The notes below the pieces were generated by a model that ran no database searches, had not been told where the DNA came from, and saw nothing but the letters and a program-made list of their open reading frames with translations. The position numbers and the translations under genes are program-made. Of a stretch of 64,000 nucleotides of DNA, positions 32,992 through 43,238 are shown one piece after another (within the stretch, counting starts at the first letter, position 1; the number at the start of each line of letters is the position of its first letter). Location of the stretch: the NCBI RefSeq assembly GCF_963378105.1, contig NZ_OY726398.1:1922001-1986000 (forward strand), read 5' to 3'. Source of the stretch: Mycolicibacter sp. MU0102 (GTDB taxonomy: Bacteria; Actinomycetota; Actinomycetes; Mycobacteriales; Mycobacteriaceae).

Positions 32992-33062
32992 GTCGAGAGG
33001 CGTTGCAACGGTTCGCCGGTCCCGCCGGTAACCGCCACGCTCGGCAGAGTTAAGGACGCCTT
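32992..33062 (+). promoter_or_regulatory. S-adenosylhomocysteine (SAH) riboswitch in the metH leader
   Basis: The leader folds as the known SAH riboswitch. P1 pairs GUCGAG (32993-32998) with CUCGGC (33041-33046), with one G-U. The next strand AGGCGU (32999-33004) pairs with ACGCCU (33057-33062), forming the pseudoknot. The invariant UGCAA (33005-33009) follows, then hairpin P2 CGGUU (33010-33014) with AACCG (33031-33035), then CCACGCUCG, where the consensus as I recall it has CCAGGCUCG. The metH ribosome site AAGGAG begins 10 nt after the pseudoknot. SAH riboswitches turn genes on when SAH rises, fitting methyl-cycle control of methionine synthase. Confidence 0.85.
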
Positions 33063-33082
33063 CCGCCACGGAAGGAGCCCGC

Positions 33083-36808
<3,726 letters not shown>

Positions 36809-36814
36809 GCTCAG

Positions 36815-37525
36815 TTGTCGGTGCTGCGCGCGGTACTGTGCGACATGGACGGCACCCTGGTCGATTCCGAGAAGTTGTGGGACGTCGCGATGGACGCGCT
36901 CTACGACCGCCTCGGGGGGGTGCTGACCCCGGAGGTTCGGGCCTCCACGGTCGGCGGGTGTGCCGAGGACACCATGCGGATCGTCTACGACGACCTGGGG
37001 CTGCCGCGCGATCCGGCGGCCATGGCGGCCTCGGCGCGCTGGCTGCACGACTACACCGGTGAGCTGTTCGACGCGGGTCTGCCCTGGTGCGACGGCGCCC
37101 GGGAGTTGCTCGACGAGCTGGCCGGTGCGGGGATGCCGACGGCCTTGGTGACCAACACCCCACGGATGCTGGCCGAGCGGGCGCTGGGCAGCATCGGCCG
37201 GCACTATTTCGCGGCCGTGGTCTGTGGTGACGAGGTGCCCGCGGGCAAACCGGCGCCCGATCCCTACCTGCGTGCCGCGCAGTTGCTGGAGCTGGATCCG
37301 CGCTGGTGCCTGGCCGTGGAGGACTCGCCGACGGGTGCCGCCGCGGCCGAGGCGGCCGGCTGCGCGGTGCTGGTCGTGCCCAATGCGCTACCGGTGCCGG
37401 CCGGTGCTCGGCGCCATCAGGTGGCCTCCCTGACCGGTCTCGGGTTGGCGGACCTGCACGAAATCTGCGCCCAGCTGGCCGACTCGCAAGTGGCTGCCGT
37501 CGGAAACCGACGTGACCCGTCCTGA
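36815..37525 (+). CDS. HAD-superfamily hydrolase (beta-phosphoglucomutase-like phosphatase)
   Basis: A 236-residue HAD phosphatase of the subfamily with a helical cap. The nucleophile motif DMDGTLVDSE is near the N-terminus, the second motif is ALVTNTPRM, then the Lys in VPAGKPAPDPYLRAA and the acidic motif VEDSPTGAAAAEAAG. The substrate is unknown. The start is TTG 36815, 6 bases after metH, with GGAGG (36800-36804) upstream inside metH; later ATGs would remove the catalytic Asp. It lies between metH and hisE, possibly a histidinol-phosphate or sugar-phosphate phosphatase, which is only a guess. Confidence 0.88.
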   Translation: MSVLRAVLCDMDGTLVDSEKLWDVAMDALYDRLGGVLTPEVRASTVGGCAEDTMRIVYDDLGLPRDPAAMAASARWLHDYTGELFDAGLPWCDGARELLDELAGAGMPTALVTNTPRMLAERALGSIGRHYFAAVVCGDEVPAGKPAPDPYLRAAQLLELDPRWCLAVEDSPTGAAAAEAAGCAVLVVPNALPVPAGARRHQVASLTGLGLADLHEICAQLADSQVAAVGNRRDPS

Positions 37526-37531
37526 TGCCGC

Positions 37532-37813
37532 ATGAAACAATCGCTGCTCGTGAAGACCTTCGAGGAGCTGTTCGCCGAACTCGGTGAGCGTGCCGCGACC
37601 CGGCCGGCCGGCAGCGGCACCGTGGCGGCGCTGGACGCCGGTGTACACACGATCGGCAAGAAGATCCTGGAGGAGGCCGGCGAGGTGTGGCTGGCCGCCG
37701 AGCACCAATCCGATGAAGACCTGGCCGAAGAGATCAGCCAGTTGATGTATTGGACCCAGGTGCTGATGATCTCGCGCGGGCTGACGCTGTCCGACGTCTA
37801 CGGAAAGCTGTGA
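37532..37813 (+). CDS. hisE: Phosphoribosyl-ATP pyrophosphatase HisE
   Basis: Second step of histidine synthesis, hydrolysing phosphoribosyl-ATP to phosphoribosyl-AMP. The 93-residue all-alpha MazG-like protein has the metal-binding pattern GKKILEEAGEVWLAAEH and EEISQLMYWTQVLM. It starts at ATG 37532, 6 bases after the HAD gene, and its stop is 2 bases before hisG. Stand-alone HisE beside hisG is the mycobacterial arrangement. Length is typical. Confidence 0.95.
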   Translation: MKQSLLVKTFEELFAELGERAATRPAGSGTVAALDAGVHTIGKKILEEAGEVWLAAEHQSDEDLAEEISQLMYWTQVLMISRGLTLSDVYGKL

Positions 37814-37815
37814 GC

Positions 37816-38676
37816 ATGTTGCGTGTTGCGGTCCCCAACAAGGGGGCGCTCAGTGAAGCTGCCGCGGCAATGCTGTCCGAGGCCGGCTATCGCAGCCGCA
37901 CCGACGCCAAGGATCTGACCGTCATCGACCCGGCCAACAAGGTCGAGTTCTTCTTCCTGCGGCCCAAGGACATCGCCATCTACGTCGGGTCCGGCGAACT
38001 CGACTTCGGGATCACCGGACGGGATCTGGCGGCCGAGTCCGGGGCACCGGTGGCCGAGCGGCTGGCACTGGGCTTCGGCTCCTCGCGATTCCGTTACGCC
38101 GCCCCGGCCGGGCGGGACTGGGTCGCCGCGGACCTGGCCGGCAAGCGCATCGCCACCGCCTATCCGAACCTGGTCCGCAAGGATCTGGCCGGCAAGGGCA
38201 TCGAGGCCACCGTCATCCGGCTCGACGGGGCGGTGGAGATCTCGATCCAGCTGGGAGTGGCCGACGCGATCGCCGACGTGGTGGGCTCCGGGCGCACCCT
38301 TCGCCAGCACGGTCTGGCGGCTTTCGGTGAGTCGCTGTGCGATTCCGAAGCGGTGTTGATCGAGGGCGCGCACGCCAACGGCCGCAGCGCCGAGACCGCT
38401 GCCGCCCGTGACCAACTGGCCGCCCGGGTGCAGGGCGTGGTGTTCGGTCAGCAGTACCTGATGCTCGACTACGACTGTCCGCGCGGGGTGCTCGAGCAGG
38501 CTGTCGCGATCACCCCGGGCCTGGAGTCGCCGACCATCGCGCCATTGGCCGACCCGGACTGGGCGGCGGTGCGCGCACTGGTGCCGCGACGCGAGGTCAA
38601 CGCGATCATGGACGAGTTGGCCGCGATCGGAGCCAAGGCCATCCTCGCTTCGGACATCAGATTCTGCCGATTTTGA
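37816..38676 (+). CDS. hisG: ATP phosphoribosyltransferase HisG (long form)
   Basis: First, feedback-controlled step of histidine synthesis, joining ATP and PRPP. The 286-residue long form has two periplasmic-binding-like lobes (MLRVAVPNKGALSEAA, YVGSGELDFGITGRDL, GRTLRQHGL) and the C-terminal regulatory ACT-like domain (about 210-286) that binds histidine. ATG 37816 is 2 bases after hisE. The open frame extends upstream through hisE but that part is out of phase with hisE. The protein ends IRFCRF, as in mycobacterial HisG. Confidence 0.96.
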   Translation: MLRVAVPNKGALSEAAAAMLSEAGYRSRTDAKDLTVIDPANKVEFFFLRPKDIAIYVGSGELDFGITGRDLAAESGAPVAERLALGFGSSRFRYAAPAGRDWVAADLAGKRIATAYPNLVRKDLAGKGIEATVIRLDGAVEISIQLGVADAIADVVGSGRTLRQHGLAAFGESLCDSEAVLIEGAHANGRSAETAAARDQLAARVQGVVFGQQYLMLDYDCPRGVLEQAVAITPGLESPTIAPLADPDWAAVRALVPRREVNAIMDELAAIGAKAILASDIRFCRF

Positions 38677-38746
38677 TCAGTCCCGGTAGCTGAGCCTTTG
38701 CCGTGTTAGCGTCCGGTGGTTGGCTCGACTGGCCCGGGAGGTAGTG

Positions 38747-39229
38747 GTGACCCATTTCATCGTGCTGGTGCTCGCGCTGTTCATCGGTGCCGTAGCCGGG
38801 CTGCGCGCGTTTACCGCGCCGGCCGTGATGGCCTGGGCCGCCGTCCTGCAGTGGATCAACTTGAACGGGACCTGGGTCGAGTGGCTGACCCATCCGGCGA
38901 CCGTCACCATCTTGACGTTGCTGGCGATCGGTGAATTCGTCACAGACCAATTGCCGAGCACGCCGGCGCGCACCGTGCCCATGCAGTTCGGCGCGCGGAT
39001 CGTGTTGGGCGGGTTCGCCGGTGCGGTGCTCGGCACGGCCTGGAACTACACCTGGACGGCACTCGGCGCGGGCATCATCGGTGCGGTGATCGGCACCCTG
39101 GTCGGTTTCCGGGTGCGGCAGCGCCTGGTCGCCGCCAACGGCGGCCACGATCTGCCGATCGCGTTGGTGGAGGACACCATCGCGGTGCTGGGTGGCCTGG
39201 CGATCGCCGCGCTGACCGCGGTGGTCTGA
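38747..39229 (+). CDS. DUF4126-family membrane protein (Rv2120c-like)
   Basis: A 160-residue membrane protein with about four hydrophobic segments and the conserved opening LFIGAVAGLRAFTAPAVMAWAA. Function is unknown. GTG 38747 is chosen because GGGAGG (38736-38741) lies 5 nt upstream; the frame reaches back to TTG 38720 without support. It follows hisG by 70 bases and converges with the thioesterase gene at a 6-base gap. The size equals that of the M. tuberculosis relative as I recall it. Confidence 0.85.
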   Translation: MTHFIVLVLALFIGAVAGLRAFTAPAVMAWAAVLQWINLNGTWVEWLTHPATVTILTLLAIGEFVTDQLPSTPARTVPMQFGARIVLGGFAGAVLGTAWNYTWTALGAGIIGAVIGTLVGFRVRQRLVAANGGHDLPIALVEDTIAVLGGLAIAALTAVV

Positions 39230-39235
39230 ACCTTC

Positions 39236-40015
39236 TCAGCGTCGCTGCACCAGCAGCGCCTGCGCCGATGTCCCGAAGAATCCGTCGTGGTCGAATAACT
39301 CGGCGGTGGTGACGCCCACCCCGTCGGATCCGATGGAGGCGCGGGCGCGTAACCCGAAATCCGCTCCGGTCGGCAGCCGGTGCAGGTGCACGACGGTGTC
39401 GGTGTTCATGAACATGTACTCGCCCACGTCCAGGGCGGCGCCGACGCCGTTCGCGGAGTCGACCACCATGGCCAGTCGCTGCAGGGCGGTGGTCGGTTCA
39501 CTGTCCACCAGGTGCACCAGCGGGCTCAACCAAGCGACCGCGGTGCCGTCTGGCGCATTGGGCTGGACCCGCCAGCGCACCGAATGGGCGTAACCGCTGG
39601 CCTGGGCGAACCACTCCGGCGGCGGTAGCGACGGCCCGCTGATCAGTGGCGCGTGCCGGTCGGAGGACACCGCGGTGGTGTCGGAGGTGGCCAGCGCCCA
39701 AGCGCTCAGCCGCGCCACCGGCCGGTCGTCGTCGCAGGTGAACATCTCGGCCTCCAGCAGAGCGATCCGCCGGCCGGGCCGCTGCACCCGGGCCGAAACC
39801 CGCACCGGGGCCACCGGTATCGCCCCCAGGATGTCCAGGCTCAAGCGGGCGATCCGCTGACCCGATCCGTCGAGCAGCTGCTCGATCTCGCGGGTCAGCA
39901 GCGCCAGGGGTGGAGACCCGTGCTGCAGCTGGCCCCAGTTGCTGCGGGTCAGATCAGTGGACTCATAGACGGGGCCGCCGGAACCATCCGCGCGCCGGTA
40001 GTAGCTGCCGGTCAT
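39236..40015 (-). CDS. Acyl-CoA thioesterase-like protein (double hotdog)
   Basis: A 259-residue protein with the layout of TesB-like or 4HBT_3 thioesterases. The N-terminal hotdog contains the segment TRSNWGQLQHGSPPLALLTREIEQ, followed by RLSLDILGAIPVAPVRVSARV; the C-terminal hotdog contains LSPLVHLVDSEPTTALQRLAMVVDSANGVG and YMFMNTDTVVHLHRLP. The thioester substrate is unknown. ATG 40015 overlaps the stop of the upstream nuclease gene as ATGA; an earlier start would fall inside that gene. Converges with DUF4126. Confidence 0.82.
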   Translation of the reverse strand: MTGSYYRRADGSGGPVYESTDLTRSNWGQLQHGSPPLALLTREIEQLLDGSGQRIARLSLDILGAIPVAPVRVSARVQRPGRRIALLEAEMFTCDDDRPVARLSAWALATSDTTAVSSDRHAPLISGPSLPPPEWFAQASGYAHSVRWRVQPNAPDGTAVAWLSPLVHLVDSEPTTALQRLAMVVDSANGVGAALDVGEYMFMNTDTVVHLHRLPTGADFGLRARASIGSDGVGVTTAELFDHDGFFGTSAQALLVQRR

Positions 40016-40824
40016 GCCGCACTGTCGGCCGGCCAGCCGGGGTAGGGCGGCGGGGTCCCGCCGAACGCCGGACACAGCGCGCGGTGCGCGCACCAGTCAC
40101 ACAGGCGTGACCGCTGTGGACGGAAATCGCCTGTGGCGCCGGCGGTTTGGATGGCCTGCCAGATCGCGATCAATGTCTTCTCGAAACGCAGCAACTCGGC
40201 GTGCTCGGGGGAGTAGTCCAGCAGCTGCCCGTCGGCCAGATAGATCAGCCGCAACCGTGCGGGCATCACGCCGCGCGACCGCAGCAGGGCCACCGCATAG
40301 AACTTCATCTGGAACAGTGCCTTGGACTCGGCGGCCTCGGACAGCCGCCCGGTGGCCGACGGTGCCCGGCCGGTCTTGTAGTCGACCACCCGCAACTCTC
40401 CGGTCGCGGCGACGTCGATGCGGTCGACGAAACCGCGCAGCAGGGTGCCGTCGGCCAGCTCGACCTCGACCCGCTGCTCACAGCTCTGCGGGTCGAACCG
40501 GCGGGGATCCTCCAGCCGGTAGTAACCGGCCAGCAGCTTGCGTGCCTCGGCCATCAGCCGCTCGGTGTCCAGCCCCGAGCCCACGTCCGGGGAGGTGCTG
40601 ATCAGGTGCTCCCAGGCCGGGACCACCAACTCCCGGGCGGTCTCGGGGTCACGTTGGGGTGCGGGCAGCGCGTAGAGCCGCTCCAGTGCGCCGTGGACCA
40701 CCGAGCCGCGCAGTTGCGCTGCCGACGGTGGTTCCGGGAGCCGGTCAATGGCCCGGAATCGGTACAGCAGCGGGCACTGTTTGAAGTCGGCCGCCCGCGA
40801 CGGAGATAACGCAGGCTTGCTCAT
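40012..40824 (-). CDS. RecB-family exonuclease with probable Fe-S cluster (Rv2119-like)
   Basis: A 270-residue stand-alone PD-(D/E)XK nuclease of the RecB/Cas4/AddB type. The N-terminal Cys (RAADFKQCPLLYRF) and the C-terminal trio (SRLCDWCAHRALCPAF) form the four-Cys iron-sulfur pattern. The catalytic Asp and Lys lie in RGFVDRIDV and ELRVVDYKTGRAP. A repair or DNA-end role is likely but untested in this sequence. ATG 40824 is 8 nt after a TAGGGT box (40833-40838), so it appears leaderless. It is divergent from trmI and overlaps the thioesterase gene. Confidence 0.9.
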   Translation of the reverse strand: MSKPALSPSRAADFKQCPLLYRFRAIDRLPEPPSAAQLRGSVVHGALERLYALPAPQRDPETARELVVPAWEHLISTSPDVGSGLDTERLMAEARKLLAGYYRLEDPRRFDPQSCEQRVEVELADGTLLRGFVDRIDVAATGELRVVDYKTGRAPSATGRLSEAAESKALFQMKFYAVALLRSRGVMPARLRLIYLADGQLLDYSPEHAELLRFEKTLIAIWQAIQTAGATGDFRPQRSRLCDWCAHRALCPAFGGTPPPYPGWPADSAA

Positions 40825-40832
40825 ACTTGCGA

Positions 40833-40838
40833 ACCCTA
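40833..40838 (-). promoter_or_regulatory. Leaderless -10 box of the RecB-like gene
   Basis: On the minus strand TAGGGT ends 8 nt before ATG 40824. With the trmI box at 40876-40881 it forms a compact divergent pair of nearly identical promoters. Confidence 0.5.
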
Positions 40839-40875
40839 CGGGCATGCACCGACAACCCCGCTCGCACACGCTGCG

Positions 40876-40881
40876 TAGGGT
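40876..40881 (+). promoter_or_regulatory. Leaderless -10 box of trmI
   Basis: TAGGGT ends 8 nt before GTG 40890, which supports that start codon. No ribosome site is present. Confidence 0.5.
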
Positions 40882-40889
40882 GGACGCCT

Positions 40890-41726
40890 GTGTCCGAATC
40901 CGGGATTTTTCAGGCGGGCGATCGGGCCCAGTTCACCGACGCCAAGGGCCGCCGCTACACCACGGTGCTGGTCCCCGGCGGTGACTTCCACACCCACCGC
41001 GGGGCCATTCCGCACGACGCGGTGATCGGGCTGCCCGACGGCAGCGTGGTCAAGGCCGCCAACGGCGACCCCTTCCTGGTGCTGCGGCCGCTGCTGGTCG
41101 ACTACGTGATGTCGATGCCGCGCGGTGCCCAGGTGATCTATCCCAAGGACTCGGCGCAGATCATCCACGAGGGCGACATCTTCCCCGGGGCGCGGGTGCT
41201 CGAGGCCGGCGCCGGCTCGGGAGCCCTGACACTGTCGCTGCTGCGGGCGGTCGGGCCCGAAGGCAAGGTGATCTCCTACGAGCTGCGCGACGACCACGCC
41301 GTGCACGCCCGCGCCAACGTCGAGACCTTCCTCGGGGAACAGCCCGACAACTGGCAGTTGGTGATGGGTGATGTGGCCGACTGCGACCTGCCCGACGGGT
41401 CGATCGATCGGGTGGTGCTGGACATGCTGGCGCCCTGGGATGTGCTGGGCACCGTGTCGCGGGTCCTGGTGCCCGGCGGCGTGCTGGTGATCTACGTCGC
41501 CACCGTCACCCAGTTGTCTCAGGTGAACGAGGCGCTGCGCGAGCAGCAGTGCTGGACCGAGCCGCGGTCCTGGGAGACCATGCAGCGCGGCTGGAACGTC
41601 GTCGGCTTGGCGGTGCGGCCCCAGCACGCGATGCGCGGCCACACCGCATTCCTGGTCTGCGCTCGCCGGTTGGCGCCGGACACCGTCACCCCGGCCCGGC
41701 TGGGGAAAAAACGGGGACGGCCGTAG
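40890..41726 (+). CDS. trmI: tRNA (adenine-58-N1)-methyltransferase TrmI
   Basis: SAM-dependent tetrameric enzyme that makes m1A58 in the tRNA T loop. The 278 residues have an N-terminal beta domain (FQAGDRAQFTDAKGRRY), the linker RPLLVDYVMSMPRGAQVIYPKD, SAM motif LEAGAGSGALTLSLLRAVG, the acidic SYELRDDHA, and the catalytic-site LDMLAPWDVLG. It is closely similar to M. tuberculosis Rv2118c, whose structure is known. GTG 40890 is chosen by homology and by the leaderless -10 box; the frame extends to 40827 without support. Confidence 0.94.
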   Translation: MSESGIFQAGDRAQFTDAKGRRYTTVLVPGGDFHTHRGAIPHDAVIGLPDGSVVKAANGDPFLVLRPLLVDYVMSMPRGAQVIYPKDSAQIIHEGDIFPGARVLEAGAGSGALTLSLLRAVGPEGKVISYELRDDHAVHARANVETFLGEQPDNWQLVMGDVADCDLPDGSIDRVVLDMLAPWDVLGTVSRVLVPGGVLVIYVATVTQLSQVNEALREQQCWTEPRSWETMQRGWNVVGLAVRPQHAMRGHTAFLVCARRLAPDTVTPARLGKKRGRP

Positions 41727-41746
41727 TCGGTCGAGTGCGAGCCGAA

Positions 41747-42040
41747 TCAGTCATCACTGCGGCTCAACCCCCGGCGCACCGACAGCAGCTCGATCTCTGG
41801 CCGGTCGGCCACCAGCCGCTCGGCCGCGTCCAGGATCTGCACCAGATGCCCGCGGTCACCCGATACCACCGACACCCCAATTCCACTGCGCCGGTGCAGA
41901 TCCGGCGACCCCGTCTCAGCGGCAGACACATCGAACTTGCGGCGCAACTCCGCGACGATCGGTCGCACCACCGACCGCTTCTGCTTGAGCGAGTGCACGT
42001 CACCGAGCAGCAGATCGAATTCGAGCCAGCCGATCCACAT
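41747..42040 (-). CDS. DUF503-family protein (Rv2117-like)
   Basis: A 97-residue small ferredoxin-like-fold protein of DUF503 (YlxP). It opens MWIGWLEFDLLLGDVHSLKQKRSVVRPIV and has the GVSVVSGDRGHLVQILDAAERLV helix. In other bacteria ylxP lies by rbfA and translation genes; the role is unknown. It begins 2 bases after the stop of the lppK-like gene and so is the third gene of a minus-strand operon. It converges with trmI at a 20-base gap. Confidence 0.88.
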   Translation of the reverse strand: MWIGWLEFDLLLGDVHSLKQKRSVVRPIVAELRRKFDVSAAETGSPDLHRRSGIGVSVVSGDRGHLVQILDAAERLVADRPEIELLSVRRGLSRSDD

Positions 42041-42042
42041 CG

Positions 42043-42576
42043 TTAGGGCGTCGGTCGCGCCGGCTCTGTGCTGCTGGTTTGCGCGTTGCCGAAAGCGAGC
42101 AGGCTCTTGGCGGTGGCCTGCGACAGCTGCCAGTCGCCGTGATTGGGGCTGAACTCCATCGGGAAAAAGAACGTGCCGGTGGCGGGGTTGGCCGTGTTTA
42201 CAGTGACGTCGGCGGTCACGTTGCCCGGGGAGCGGTCGGACCAGCCGAGCCCGGCGGCTTCGAGGCTCAGCGGCAGATAGCCGCCGTCTTTGAGTGCGGT
42301 GGCGAACTTGTCGATGGTTGCGGCGTCGGCGGGTTTGGCGCCCTCGATGAGTGCCAGCTTGTCTGCGCCGGGCACCTCGGGGTCCGAGAGCCGGTAGAGC
42401 ACATCGGTCAACGCCTCGGGTGCCGGCAAAGCCGACGACGGCGCCTGGACAGGCACCGTCGTCGACGTCACCGGAACCTCGGCCACCGGCTCGGCAGGCT
42501 GGTGGCCGCTACAGCCCGACAGCACCAGCGCTGCCGCCGCGAGCGCGGCGGCAACGGTGATGCGATGCCGGTACAT
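42043..42576 (-). CDS. lppK: Lipoprotein of the LppK / MTB12-fold family
   Basis: A 177-residue secreted lipoprotein. The signal sequence ends in lipobox LVLSGC (Cys22), followed by a Pro/Thr-rich linker and a folded domain (about 50-170) with DVLYRLSDPEVPGADKLALIEG and LPLSLEAAGLGWSDRSPGNVTADVTVN. That domain parallels the MTB12/CFP-2 domain of the adjacent gene at 42588-43082 segment by segment, so the two are probably products of an old tandem duplication. The position matches lppK (Rv2116). Function is unknown. Confidence 0.8.
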   Translation of the reverse strand: MYRHRITVAAALAAAALVLSGCSGHQPAEPVAEVPVTSTTVPVQAPSSALPAPEALTDVLYRLSDPEVPGADKLALIEGAKPADAATIDKFATALKDGGYLPLSLEAAGLGWSDRSPGNVTADVTVNTANPATGTFFFPMEFSPNHGDWQLSQATAKSLLAFGNAQTSSTEPARPTP

Positions 42577-42587
42577 CAGATCTGCAA

Positions 42588-43082
42588 TCAGTTCGACGTC
42601 AGCTGCGACAGCGACAACAGCGAGTTCCGGGAGAGCTTCCAGCCACCCTGGTCGACGAACGTGAGGTTCACCGTGTGCGGCTCCAGCTTCGGGCTCGACG
42701 CGGTGACGTCGGCGCTGGCCGATCCGGGGCCGGCGGGTACGACGTTGGCCACGCTGATCGACAGCGGGAGGGCGCCCTTCTTGAGCGCCTTCTGCAGCCG
42801 GTGGTCGATCGCACCGGTCTCGACCGGGCCCAGGCCGCCCTCGACGAGGTCGGACTTGCCGGCGGCGGGGACACCCGGGTCGGCCAGTGTGTTGAGCACG
42901 TTGGCCAGCTGCTCGGGGGCCGGTACGGCGGCGGCCGGGTCCAACGGCAGCGGGGCGAAGAACACCGTCATGGGTGCCTCGGCGGCGGCAGGCGCCGGCG
43001 TTGCCAGGTAGCTCACAGTTGAAACGGCCGCGCTGATGGCCGCAACGGCCGCCATCCCCGTGGCGAGGGATTTCACGTTCAT
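42588..43082 (-). CDS. Secreted MTB12 (CFP-2)-like protein
   Basis: A 164-residue exported protein. After signal peptide MNVKSLATGMAAVAAISAAV..., ending near APAAA (about residue 34), the mature domain starts MTVFFAPLPLDPAAAVPAPEQ and carries LADPGVPAAGKSDLVEGGLG, LPLSISVANVVPAGPGSASADV and LTFVDQGGWKLSRNSL. These match the low-molecular-weight T-cell antigen MTB12/CFP-2 of M. tuberculosis. The biological role is unknown. ATG 43082 follows AAAGGA. It is first in the operon with lppK and the DUF503 gene and divergent from mpa. Confidence 0.85.
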   Translation of the reverse strand: MNVKSLATGMAAVAAISAAVSTVSYLATPAPAAAEAPMTVFFAPLPLDPAAAVPAPEQLANVLNTLADPGVPAAGKSDLVEGGLGPVETGAIDHRLQKALKKGALPLSISVANVVPAGPGSASADVTASSPKLEPHTVNLTFVDQGGWKLSRNSLLSLSQLTSN

Positions 43083-43186
43083 TCGGATCCTTTCAAGGCC
43101 CTGTTGGTCACCCGATTTGAGAGCGAGGCTAGCAGCGGAGCCGGTGTGTCGGGCTGCCACAGAGCACGCGAATGCACAATGGCCGG

Positions 43187-43192
43187 TAGCGT
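43187..43192 (+). promoter_or_regulatory. Candidate -10 box of mpa
   Basis: TAGCGT lies about 47 nt before ATG 43239, giving a short leader with ribosome site GGGAAAGGAG. It is in the divergent gap with the MTB12-like gene. Confidence 0.4.
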
Positions 43193-43238
43193 TGAGGTAT
43201 CCGTCGCTTCAACTTCCAGTTCGGGAAAGGAGCGCACC

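Noticed and set aside
32881..33082. Cobalamin or SAM-IV riboswitch before metH
   Set aside because: The B12 box and the SAM-IV core are not present. The pairing and UGCAA core fit the SAH class instead.
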